Under the pieces are notes generated by a model. That model made no database searches. It was not told the origin of the DNA and saw only the letters and a list, made by a program, of their open reading frames with translations. The position numbers and the translations under genes were made by a program. From Bidens hawaiensis (lineage: Eukaryota; Streptophyta; Magnoliopsida; Asterales; Asteraceae), in contig JAIQDT010003793.1 of assembly GCA_021521415.1 (NCBI GenBank), positions 1 through 64,000 of the forward strand: a stretch of DNA of 64,000 nt, given 5' to 3'. Positions 1 through 10,056 of this stretch are shown here, piece after piece. Position 1 is the stretch's first letter. Every line of letters starts with the position of its first letter.

Positions 1-213
1 AATGGGCTTCGGCCCAAATTTCACCCGAAATGGGCTTCGCCCATTAGCCCGGTTTTTATATTTTTTTTTTTTTTTTTGAACTTAGCCAAAAACGATAGCA
101 AGATTAAATACAAAAATATCATGCATGTTAATTTTTGTATAAAATCTTTCAAGGGGAAAATAAAAACCGAGAACCCGAAGCTTAGTATCCCGTATCCCGC
201 TCTTGATGCCATT
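1..213 (-). mobile_element. 5' leader of Copia element X, cut by the window edge
   Basis: This is the untranslated leader next to the 5' LTR of a minus-strand Copia element whose body lies left of the window. It matches the leader of Copia A just before that element's LTR (17580-17846): the GGGCTTCGGCCCA palindrome, the poly-T run, and the block ending in the primer binding site. Read on the minus strand, the primer binding site (196-211) is TGGCATCAAGAGCGGG, the same initiator-Met-tRNA-like site as in elements A, B and C. No gene is present. Confidence 0.75.
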
Positions 214-1147
214 TGTTGGGTTTCTATGGAAATTACAAACTTAGTTAACCGTTTAACTAGTTATAATAAATGCGGAAACGTGATAGACAAACTAAACATA
301 TGAACAACCTAGTTTATTCATTGCAAGATTACCAATAATCTATTTACTAGAAACCCGAAGCAAGGATCAAATGATACGGGAATAACTAAACTATCAAAGC
401 ATATAAACACTTACAATCTTAACCCTTTAAGAGTTTAGTGGATGTTGAAGAAGATGATGATGTGAATGCTAGACTTTCAAAGGAAAACCCTCAAACGGAA
501 TATACCCCGAGCCTCCAACACGCACCGAGCTATGCTAGGGAGCTTGAACACGAAAAAAAAAAAACGAGACCCAAACTCTTTCTTCTTTTGGCCGTGAGCT
601 AGAGAGAAAGAAAGAAAGGAGTTGTGTTTTTTTTTTTGATTACTTGAAAGTTATATATATAAAAATGATCATTGTAAAGTCACATGCATACAAGAGGTAT
701 GGAGTTTATACAAGTCCACACTCTACCCTTTGCATGTTAATAATTTGACCAAATTAGTGGGGTGTGGGCCCACCCAAAACCGGCCCCAATATTGTTTTTT
801 TTTTTTTTTTTTTTATTTTATTTTATATATTTTATACTTTATAAAATATATAAACACCCCATCTTTTATAAACCATTTTATAAAAGAATACATAGTTAAA
901 TAATTATTCCAATAATAATTATTTGAAATAAATAAATTAACCAATTAATTATTTAATACTTTCAAGTAATTATTCAGAAACCCGATTTTCTGAAAGTGTC
1001 GTGTTCTGTATTTGTCTTATAGATCTTATCTTAACAAATACATAATTGGTGTGTGTCTAACTCGTTATTGGGTATGACCCGACTTGGATCAAACATGACT
1101 AGCCACATTAACTTAATTATGTGTCTCGGGCATACGATATTCCAACA
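214..1147 (-). mobile_element. 5' LTR of Copia element X
   Basis: The repeat runs from TGTTGGGTTTC to TATTCCAACA, the same ends as both LTRs of Copia A, and it is collinear with them over about 934 bp but clearly more diverged. The primer binding site lies just outside its left edge, so this is the 5' LTR of a minus-strand element. Its partner LTR is outside the window, so the target duplication cannot be checked. Confidence 0.85.
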
Positions 1148-1191
1148 AATCCAACCCATAATTCACGGTTCATGAATGGCCTAAACGTCTT
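1148..1191. other. 44-bp spacer between two Copia elements
   Basis: This short stretch separates the LTR of element X from the LTR of element A. Most of it matches sequence right of element A: a piece around 19207-19218 and a piece around 19272-19292, with about 50 bp missing between them. It therefore looks like a deleted copy of the broken gene at 19120-19822 rather than the other half of one insertion site. Confidence 0.6.
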
Positions 1192-2193
1192 TGTTGGGTT
1201 TCTATGGAATTTATAAACTTAGTTAACCATTTAACTAGTCATTAAAAAGGCGGAAGCGTGATATTTACAAACTAAACATATGTATCCATGTGTTTATATA
1301 TGTATATATTACAACTTTATATAAGATGTGTTCATGAACAACCTAGTTTATTCATGTCATAAGATTACCAATAATCTATTTATTAGAAACCCGAAGCAAG
1401 GATCAAATGATACGAAAAAACTAAACTATCAAAGCTATAAACACTTACATTCTTAACCTTTTAAGAGTGTAGTTGATGTTGAAGAAGATGATGATGTTGA
1501 TGCTAGACTTTCAAAGGGAAAATCCTCAAACGGAAGATACCCCGAGCCTCCAACACACACCGAACTTTGTTAGGGAGCTTGAACACGAATAACCGAGACC
1601 CGAACTTCCTTTCTTGACTTTCGGCCGAACCCAAAAAAACCAAGAAAGAAAGAAAGAAAAGTGGTTGTATATTTTGAAAGTATGTTGAACCATATGTTTA
1701 TAATATGAGATCATATCTCAATCAAGTTCAATCAAGTCCAAGTTAGGTTTTTGGTCAAGTGTAATCACACTCAACCTCCATCCATTCTTTACCAACTTTG
1801 ACTAAAACTTTTGGGGTGTGGGGCCCACCCAAAAACCGGCCCCAAATATATTTATTTATTTATTTATTTTTTTATTTTATACTTTATAAAAATATATAAA
1901 CACCCCATCTTTTATAAACCATTTTATAAAAGAACACATAGTTAAATAATCATTCCAATAATAATTATTTAAATAAATGAATTAACCAATTAATTTATTT
2001 AACTCTTTCAAGTAGGTATTCAGAAACCCGATTTTCTGAATGTATCGTGTTCTGTATTTGTCTCATAGATCTTATCTTAACAAATACATAATTGGTGTGT
2101 GTCTAACTCGTTATTGGGTATGACCCGACTTGGATCAAACACAACTAGCCACATTAACCTAATTATGTGTCTCGGGCATACGGTATTCCAACA
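1192..2193 (-). mobile_element. 3' LTR of Copia A
   Basis: This 1002-bp repeat begins TGTTGGG and ends TTCCAACA. It matches 17847-18850 almost base for base. On the minus strand it is preceded by the polypurine tract AAGTGGGAGAT (2194-2204), which marks it as the 3' LTR. Confidence 0.93.
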
Positions 2194-2974
2194 ATCTCCC
2201 ACTTGCACGTGACTCATAAGAAGTTAATGCTAATGGTGAATACCGCCTAACAACAGGTCACCACCCCTAGTGTGTTTGACTAAGTGCCATTCAATAACAT
2301 CATCCCCTTCAAGTCCATACTTGATATGATATAGGTAAGTCTTATCACTACATCCCATTGTTACTAGATGTCCTGTCAAATCGAAGAGACACAGAGTGAT
2401 CATTCTCTCAATGATTTAACTTAACAGGCCTTAGACATCTAAACTCTCAACACATAAGAGGAACAAATCCCATCTTGACTGCATACATCCTCGTTGACAT
2501 CTCATATGATATCTGAGCTCTTTCTTACACGTCATCGTGTTACCGAAATAACAAAGAAGAGAGTCAAGATATCAGACTTGATGAAAAACCAGATCCAATA
2601 TGCATCTCAGGTCAAAGGACACAATGATACTCGCCTTTACTCAAGGATTACTTATGATCAGTTGCACTAACTCCATGCAGTGATCCTTGAGAGCGGATCA
2701 TATCCAATATTTGTATCCCACAAATATCTATGAACCTTGGTGGCAAACCTATGCCCTATATTCATCACATGAATATCAACCAATCCGGGTTCATAATAGT
2801 CTTACCTTCATACTTGTTCCCACAAGCATGATCGACTACGGACGTTTAGAACAACATAAGTCATTCATGGATTAAACATGCAAATATAGAACATAACTCA
2901 TTGAAAAATTAAAACATAATTAATTATCATAAGATACCCATTACATTTGTTCTTATACAAACACTAAACACAGA
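2194..2974 (-). other. Non-coding 3' tail of Copia A, with polypurine tract
   Basis: This is the sequence between the pol stop codon and the 3' LTR. The polypurine tract lies at 2194-2204 on the minus strand. The rest has no convincing reading frame, but it is clearly similar to the equivalent tail of Copia B (32423-33189), including the block around 2700-2860. A tail of about 0.8 kb kept in two elements suggests a role in cis, such as 3' processing or packaging; that role is my inference. Confidence 0.8.
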
Positions 2975-3100
2975 TTAAATCCACTCACTAGAATACCGAA
3001 GTCCTAATGCACAAACATGACCCTCATGCTTTGGCCTATCGAGGAGCTTCGTGAGTGGGTCCGCAATATTTTGATCGGTATGAACTTTATGAATACATAT
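2975..3100 (-). pseudogene. C-terminal end of Copia A gag-pol, severed by the Gypsy insertion
   Basis: On the minus strand this encodes the last 40 or so residues of pol (ICIHKVHTDQNIADPLTKLL near the start, ending in an SSEWI tail, stop at 2975-2977). It aligns with the end of the intact Copia B protein, IRKVGTDQNLADPFTKLL. The reading frame continues from the main part of the gene at 12324 if the Gypsy element and one copy of CATAT are removed. As it stands, this exon-like piece is cut off from its gene. Confidence 0.9.
3096..3100. repeat. Left target-site duplication (CATAT) of the Gypsy element
   Basis: CATAT directly precedes the Gypsy LTR and is repeated at 12324-12328 after the other LTR. 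The uninterrupted site can be read in Copia B near 33308-33326, where GAATACATATCTTTCC occurs without an insertion. Confidence 0.97.
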
Positions 3101-3165
3101 TGTGACACCCGGTAAATTCCCAATCCCTTAAACCAAGTAATCAACCTAAATATTAGGTAATTATG

Positions 3166-3337
3166 TTATATGCGCCCTGCGCGAGCGCGCCATGTTAATC
3201 AGCGCGTGCATTTGTTATGTGCGCCCTGCGCGAGCGCGCCATGTTAATCAGCGCGTGCATTTGTTATGTGCGCCCTGCGCGGAGCGCGCCATGTTAAGAA
3301 CCAGCGTGGGCATATGTTATATGCGCCATGCGCGAAT
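3166..3337 (+). repeat. 49-bp GC-rich tandem repeat in the Gypsy LTR
   Basis: Three 49-bp units start near 3166, 3215 and 3264, with a partial fourth to about 3337. Each carries the CpG-rich core TGCGCCCTGCGCGAGCGCGC, which contains overlapping short palindromes. The same array is in the 3' LTR from about 10122. One unit of the 5' copy has an extra G near 3282. Confidence 0.92.
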
Positions 3338-3997
3338 GTTTTGGCTTTATGTTTTCATGTACCTTAACGTTATGTTGTCTAATGGGTTGACCATCCCGCA
3401 TAATGCTAAGGCGGGTGCATCCTAAATCGTTTATGCGCGTGCGGAAGGGAACTAACCTCCCCGCATGGCGAGAACATTGAGAGCTAGTTTGTCTGAAGCT
3501 CCAAGATGGAATTGACTTCAACATAACTGATCACTATGTTGAATTACCAAGACCACCTGGAGAATCTACAAATGAAACTCAATGTCCCTAACTGCGAGAA
3601 GGTTACGCACCTACCCGCAGCAAAGAAATGTCCTTCACGCAGAAAGCTATGCGCACAAAGTGATACGCACAGAACACTTAGTCTATTCTCCAGACGTAAG
3701 GAGATTACTCCCGCCTAAAAGGAAACAGTAGCGTGTTTCAGAGATTTTCCACTTTTTACTGTACACTGACAAAAGTACCTGAAAAAGCACACTGTAACAC
3801 GAAAAGTCAACTGTCAGCCACCCTATTCTCACCAACCCCAGACCTGCATGTCCTGACCAAATCAAAATCAAAATCTTTTATCCACTACTCCACTTTTAAA
3901 TAAATAATAATAATTTCCATACTTTATCATCATTACCCCTAGATATGAAAAGATTACAATCCCCTAAAGCAAGGGATTGTGTTCCCTTGAGTTTGCC

Positions 3998-4005
3998 TAT
4001 AAATA
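3998..4005 (+). promoter_or_regulatory. TATA box candidate in the Gypsy LTR
   Basis: TATAAATA sits in the middle of the LTR, with an A/C-rich stretch downstream that could hold the start of transcription. The copy in the 3' LTR is at 10953-10960. Position and sequence fit an LTR promoter; there is no direct evidence of use. Confidence 0.55.
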
Positions 4006-4526
4006 TGTAACCTAAATTATCACCCAAAACACACTTCAAAGAACTGCAAACTTGCACTAATCCTCTCCCAAGCATCCGTTGTTTTCATTTCCGATCCTGT
4101 TACTAGGTAAGCCGAGAATATAACCTTGAGATCTACTTTCCAACCCTTATATTCTCCTATTTCTTGATCTTAATATATATACTTCTTGTTATTTAATCGT
4201 ATTCTAGACCTTCGATTCCGAGGCCAACACCAAGAAAACCCGAATCTCGATTAATCCCTTAACAAGAACCACAGGTGAGTCTCACAGCCCCTATTTTCAC
4301 TGTTTTCACTAATTTTAAACTGTTTTCGGGGCGAGGGACACGTACTTAAATAATGTTTTATCATGGTATACTTACAAGCTAAGCAAGCGATTATGTGTTT
4401 AAATTATGTTTCATGATGAGCAATGCGAACGGTTATCTATGGTTTTTCGATGTATGTGCGCTAGAATTCGAGTAAGTGATCACTTTACCATTGGAACTCT
4501 AAGGGTAGGGACTGCTGGTTTGATCC

Positions 4527-4825
4527 ACCCACTCGTAGGGGTCGCAACTCTTTGCATGGACGAGTGCCTAGTATGGTCATGGGGCAGTACTATGGGTTTG
4601 AGCCCGCTCGTAGGGGTCGCGCCTCTTTGCATGGACGAGCGCCTTGTTTTCCAGCACAACGTCCGCGCGAAACCCGCGGGACGGAATTATTGATTAGCTC
4701 GTAGGGGCAGCGCCTCTTTGCATAGACGAGCACGGTTTTTCAGAAATGTCCACGCGTAAACCGCGGGACGGCATTATATTATTTAGCTCGTAGTGGCAGC
4801 GCCACTTTGCATGGACGAGCACACT
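4527..4825 (+). repeat. Array of alternating hairpin-forming repeats in the Gypsy LTR
   Basis: Four units spaced about 80-90 bp apart each contain CTCGTAGGGG, then CCTCTTTGCAT and ACGAG, so CTCGT pairs with ACGAG and AGGGG can pair with CCTCT inside it. Between them lie shorter inverted repeats of the form CGTCCGCG with CGCGGGACG. In unit 4 the inner pair changes together (AGTGG with CCACT), which preserves pairing. The 3' LTR holds the same array at about 11483-11781. Confidence 0.85.
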
Positions 4826-5370
4826 TCCGGTAATGATCGCGCGTAGCCCGCGGAACGACTTTTATCAGAAATATGTGTCAGATCTATGTTTTCATATGGA
4901 TTATCAAGTATATGTTTAGACATGAAATCAGAAATGTGTTTCAATATGATTTTATCAAGACTATGATGCAATGCGATTTATATAGTTACAAAAACTTGTG
5001 AACTCACTCAGTTTATACTGATTCAAATGTTTTTACGTGTCTTTCAGGAGATAACTAGGTAGCTCATGGAGTCACACTTAGAGCACCTCACGCTGAACAT
5101 CTAAAATTAGCTTTTTGGAAGATTTTAGTTCTATCCTTCGATGCGCGTAGTTGTTCCCGCCGCGCAAGGGGATAGGGCGTGGAAATCTTCAACAGTTTTA
5201 TACTTGGATGTTTTTATGTAATTTTTAAACAATGTAATGTATTTGTATTAAACATTTTTATGCGCAACGAAAATCTTACTATAAATGTTTGCAATGGCCC
5301 GTGCTTAATTATCAATCCCCACTCGCGCGCGCCCGGCTGTTTCCGCCGCTCAGGGCCGGGTGTGACAGAT

Positions 5371-5382
5371 TGGTATCAGAGC
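5371..5382 (+). other. Gypsy primer binding site
   Basis: TGGTATCAGAGC lies three bases after the 5' LTR. It is the classic plant retrotransposon site complementary to the 3' end of initiator methionine tRNA, where minus-strand DNA synthesis starts. Confidence 0.95.
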
Positions 5383-5578
5383 ACTGGTTATAGCGAACTA
5401 GGAAAAGAAGTTTTAACCTAGACTATAACCGTTAGGGGAAATCGCATGAAATATTTTCAAAAGAAACTATACACACACTTAGGAACACGGGTCACACAGT
5501 GTCTAGTAAATAAAGAAACATTATGTGCTCAGAATACATGCGCTAAGATTGATATGTTTTCACTCTTTTAAAGCGAGA

Positions 5579-6272
5579 ATGCCTCCAACTAAAGCCAAGG
5601 GAATTACCATGACACCCGAGGAACTCGCGGAAATAATCGCGCAAGCGATCGCGACACATGAGGCCAGCAAGGCCGAATCAAGTCAGGGTCGTCAGAATGA
5701 GACCCCAGAACCCGAATCAGGAGCCTTGGACAAAGGATGCTCCTACAAGACATTCATGGCCTGTAAGCCTTGGCCATTCAAGGGTACCGAAGGGGCCATT
5801 GGGCTCTACAACTGGATTGACAAGATGGAGACAGTTCTCTCCATTAGCGGATGTAGCGAGAACCAGAAGGTCCTTTACGCGACCTGCATGTTCCAAGAGG
5901 CAGCTTCGTCTTGGTGGAAGCTTCAAACGAAAACATTGGGGCGAGAAGTTGCTCTCCACAAGACCTGGGAGGAACTGAAGGAAATGATGATGAGAAAGTT
6001 CTGCTCTCGCGCAGAAAATCCAGAGTCTACAACAGGAATTCTGGAACCACACCATGGTAGGAACGGATATCGACGCCTACAACAACCGGTTCAACGAGCT
6101 TTGCCAGTTGGTGCCAGACATGGCAAAACACGGAGGAAAAGAAGATCGAGAGGTATATTTTTGGGTTACCTCCTGTTGTTAGGGTTCCGCTCAACGCCGC
6201 AGCGCCTCCAACCTTTGATGAGGCGGGGTAGCGCGGGCCATCACCCTTACAAGGGATACGGTCCGTGCGGGT
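5579..6272 (+). pseudogene. Gypsy gag, N-terminal and central part (frameshifted)
   Basis: The start MPPTKAKGITM at 5579 is chosen because upstream codons read into the leader. A Retrotrans_gag domain follows (FKGTEGAIGLYNWIDKMET, then EAASSWWKLQTK), the capsid part that forms virus-like particles. The frame holds to about 6015, then gag similarity moves to another frame (NHTMVGTDIDAYNNRFNELC around 6048-6107) and again near 6165 (GLPPVVRVPLNA), with a stop near 6230. This copy therefore has at least two indels in gag, and the final segment rejoins the frame used at 6273. Confidence 0.88.
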
Positions 6273-7019
6273 ATGTTGACTACGCGCGGAAACGAGCAGC
6301 GAACCTCTGACTCCAAGAGGAAATGGAACCCTCACCACCGAGGGTCCGACTCCAAGCAGCCACCGTTCAAGAAGCAGGAGAGCGTAAGGGCTTACGCGAT
6401 CCAAGCCGCGGAGCCATCAAGGAAAGGATACAACGGGCCTCGCCCATGGTGCAACAAATGCAAGTATCACCACGAGGGTGAATGCGCAAGAATCGAATGT
6501 GCCAAATGTGGCAGACCAGGGCACAAGACGATGAATTGCCGTGTCAGAGAAGCTGGAGCAAGCGAAAACTGCTACGCATGCGGGAAGCCAGGGCATTTTA
6601 GTCGGGATTGCCCGCAAAAGGGAAACCAAGCTCGCGGGAGAGCTTTTGTGATCGGCGCAGGCGAAGCTAAAGAAGAGCCGAATGTGGTAACCGGTACGTT
6701 TTTGCTTAACGGACATTTTGCATCTGTCTTATTTGATACTGGCGCTGACCTAAGTTTTATATCCGCTGAGTTTAAAGACTCCCTAGGCCTAGCAACCAGT
6801 AGGCTAGACACGCCTTATACTATAGAACTAGCCAATGGTAGGCAGTTATGCGCGAACGAAAGAACTGAACAATGTGTAATAGTCATGGGAGGTCACGGGT
6901 TCAATATTAATTTGTTGCCAATAGACTTGGGAAGTTTTGACATTGTGGTAGGTATGGATTGGTTAGTCGAGAACCGCGCGGAAGTTATTTGCCATGAGAA
7001 GCAGGTTCGGATCCCACTG
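6273..7019 (+). pseudogene. Gypsy gag zinc knuckles and aspartic protease
   Basis: In one open frame this segment shows two CCHC zinc knuckles (CAKCGRPGHKTMNC and CYACGKPGHFSRDC), preceded by a third Cys/His cluster, for binding genomic RNA. The retropepsin domain follows, with active site DTGADLSF and a later VVGMDWL. The protease would cut the polyprotein into mature parts. The frame slips near 7018-7024, just before RT, and the remaining codons to 7100 are out of frame. No start codon of its own is needed, since this is the middle of a gag-pol polyprotein. Confidence 0.9.
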
Positions 7020-9140
7020 TTTGAACGGAGAAACCTTGGTAATTCAAGGGGAAAGAAGGGGAGTTGCGACGAAACTGATTTCGTGCCTAAAGGCGCGTAA
7101 GTGCCTAAGGAAAGGGTGCTACGCCTTCCTGGCGCATGTAGTAGAGAAGAAAGGAGATGAGCGAAGAATTGAAGACTTACCAGTAGTGCGCGAATTTCCA
7201 GAAGTTTTTCCTGAAGATTTGCCCGGATTACCGCCGCCGCGACAAGTCGAGTTTCGTATTGATTTGGTCCCAGGAGCTGCGCCAGTAGCTCGAGCGCCTT
7301 ATCGACTAGCTCCATCTGAGATGCAAGAGCTATCCAATCAGTTACAGGAACTATTGGATAAGGGTTTCATACGCCCAAGCTTTTCACCTTGGGGAGCTCC
7401 AGTACTGTTTGTTAAGAAGAAGGATGGTTCGTTCAGAATGTGTATTGACTACAGGGAGCTGAATAAGCTAACAGTCAAGAATCGGTACCCCTTACCGAGG
7501 ATTGACGACTTATTTGACCAGTTGCAAGGATCCAGTTATTATTCAAAGATAGATCTACGGTCCGGATACCACCAACTTAGGGTCCATGAGGAAGATGTGC
7601 CGAAAACAGCCTTCCGAACTAGATACGGCCATTATGAGTTCTTAGTGATGCCTTTCGGGCTAACTAATGCGCCGGCTGTATTCATGGATCTGATGAACCG
7701 CGTGTGCAAACCATACTTGGACAAGTTTGTGATTGTGTTTATAGATGATATTCTGATTTACTCTCGGACCAAGGCCGAGCATGAGCAACACCTGAGATTG
7801 ATTTTGGAATTGTTGAGGAAAGAAAAGTTGTATGCGAAGTTTTCCAAGTGCGAGTTTTGGCTTAGAGAAGTTCACTTTCTCGGTCACGTTGTAAACGAGA
7901 AAGGAATACACGTTGATCCTTCCAAAGTCAAGGCCATCGAAAACTGGGAAGCGCCAAAAACCCCAACTGAGGTGAGGCAATTCCTAGGACTAGCTGGCTA
8001 CTATCGACGCTTCATTGAGAACTTCTCCAAGATAGCTCTACCACTGACCGCGCTAACTCAGAAAGACAAGAAGTTTGTTTGGGGCGAAAGTCAGGAAGCA
8101 GCGTTTCAAATGTTGAAACAGAAGTTATGTAGTGCGCCAATTTTGTCTTTACCCGAGGGGACGGATGACATCGTCGTTTACTGCGACGCTTCACATCAGG
8201 GACTCGGATGTGTCCTTATGCAGCGAGACAAAGTCATAGCGTATGCCTCGCGCCAACTCAAGACCAATGAAAAGAACTACACAACGCATGATCTGGAACT
8301 TGGAGCGGTTGTCTTCGCGCTAAAGATTTGGCGCCATTACCTCTATGGTACAAAGTGTATAATCTTTACGGATCACAAGAGCCTTCAACATATATTTGAT
8401 CAAAAGGATTTAAACATGAGGCAACGAAGATGGGTGGAGTTGTTGAATGATTATGATTGTGAAATTAAGTACCACCCTGGAAAGGCGAATGTGGTAGCAG
8501 ACGCGCTAAGTAGGAAGGAGCGAATAAAAACGCTACGAGTCAAGGCTCTAAGGTTGACCATTCACACAGATCTCTCTACCCGCATCCGAGACGCTCAGCA
8601 AGAAGCCTTGAAACCAGAGTTTGTTAAAAACGAATGCCTTGGGGGTATGATTAAGAGTTTGGAACTTAAAGAGAACGGCAATCTATATTTCGCTAACCGC
8701 ATATGGGTCCCTCTCAAGGGAGGATTGCGCGAGCAAGTACTAAACGAAGCTCACAAGACGCGGTATTCCGTACATCCTGGCGCAGACAAGATGTACCAAG
8801 ATGTTAAAGTGCTGTATTGGTGGCCCAATCTTAAAGGCGCCATCGCGACGTATGTCAGTAAATGCCTGACGTGTTCGAAGGTGAAGGCTGAATACCAGAA
8901 ACCATCAGGGTTGCTTCAGCAGCCAGAAATTCCCATGTGGAAGTGGGAACAAATCTCTATGGACTTCATCACCAAACTGCCAAGGACACCTGGGGGTTAT
9001 GACACGATCTGGGTTATTGTAGATCGGCTAACTAAGTCAGCGCACTTCCTACCGATCAAGGAAACCGATAAGATGGAAAAGTTAGCCCGATTGTATATTC
9101 GAGAAGTAGTTTCAAAACATGGAGTCCCAGTGTCATTTCT
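7020..9140 (+). pseudogene. Gypsy reverse transcriptase, RNase H and integrase core
   Basis: This is an open frame of about 700 codons. The RT core runs from [11 protein letters not shown] through [14 protein letters not shown] to the catalytic FIDDILIYS at about 7739-7765. RNase H follows ([29 protein letters not shown]), then the integrase H2C2 zinc region (about 8738-8880) and the first catalytic Asp (MDFITKLP). The frame breaks near 9135-9142, immediately before the second catalytic Asp region, which continues in another frame. All catalytic motifs up to that point look intact, so the copy seems recently broken rather than old. Confidence 0.92.
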
Positions 9141-10022
9141 GATAGAGATAGTCGGTTCACCTCAAGATTTTGGAGATCGTTACAAGGGGCTTTAGGTACT
9201 CGTCTTGACATGAGTACGGCATATCATCCCCAAACAGATGGACAAAGCGAGCGAACAATCCAGACATTGGAAGATATGCTGCGCGCGTGCGCAATCGATT
9301 TCGGTGGTAGCTGGGATACTCATCTCCCATTGGTTGAATTTTCTTACAACAACAGTTATCACACAAGCATCAAGGCTGCGCCGTTCGAAGCTTTGTATGG
9401 GCGCAAGTGTAGATCCCCACTGTGCTGGGCTGAAGTAGGTGACAAGCAAATGACTGGTCCAGAATTGATCCAAGAAACAACAGACAAGATTTTTCAGATA
9501 AGGGATCGCCTTAAGACAGCGCGCGATAGACAGAAGAGCTACGCAGATGTGCGAAGGAAACCATTGGAATTTCAAGTAGGGGATAAAGTACTTTTGAAAG
9601 TCTCTCCATGGAAAGGAGTCCCCCGTTTCGGCAAGCGAGGAAAGTTGAATCCGCGCTTCATCGGACCATTTGAGATCCTGGAAAGGATCGGTCCGGTTGC
9701 TTATAAACTCCGTTTACCCGCCGAACTCAGTGGAGTTCATGATACGTTTCATGTGTCCAACCTCAAAAAGTGTTTATCTGATGAAACGTTGATTTTACCA
9801 TTGGAAGAGGTTCACATCGACAAACAACTGCACTTCGTAGAAGAGCCTATAGCCGTAACCGATTGGAAAGAACAAAAGTTACGCAGAAACAGAATCAAGT
9901 TAGTAAAGGTTCAATGGAACTCGAGGCGTGGGCCTGAATTCACTTGGGAAAGAGAAGACCAGATGCGCATGAAATACCCACACCTCTTTCAGAGCATGGC
10001 TTCTGCCAGCAACGTCTCGTAA
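9141..10022 (+). pseudogene. Gypsy integrase end and chromodomain-like tail
   Basis: After the frameshift, integrase resumes with [12 protein letters not shown], then [20 protein letters not shown] holding the catalytic Glu. The GPF/GPY module ([19 protein letters not shown]), the HVSNLKKCL motif and a final chromodomain-like stretch ([16 protein letters not shown]) follow, stop at 10020-10022. Chromodomain-type tails in this family are thought to steer integration to particular chromatin; here that is family knowledge, not something the sequence proves. Confidence 0.9.
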
Positions 10023-10043
10023 ATTTCGGGACGAAATTCGCTT

Positions 10044-10056
10044 AACAGGGAGAGAA
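10044..10056 (+). other. Gypsy polypurine tract
   Basis: AACAGGGAGAGAA directly precedes the 3' LTR and is the expected purine-rich primer for plus-strand DNA synthesis. Confidence 0.85.

Larger units (their letters stand above)
3101..5367 (+). mobile_element. 5' LTR of the nested Gypsy element
   Basis: The LTR runs from TGTGACACCCGG to CCGGGTGTGACA, so its ends form a near-perfect inverted repeat. It contains a GC-rich tandem repeat (3166-3337), a TATA-type promoter motif (3998-4005), donor-like AGGTAAG and AGGTGAG motifs downstream (about 4105 and 4271), and a hairpin array (4527-4825). The equal-length 3' copy is at 10057-12323. Confidence 0.96.

Noticed and set aside
3192..3425. Open frame of 77 codons across the GC-rich LTR repeat
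   Set aside because: It is produced by the 49-bp tandem repeat and shows no protein motif.
7660..7980. Minus-strand frames opposite the Gypsy RT
   Set aside because: They are by-products of the coding strand and carry no motifs.
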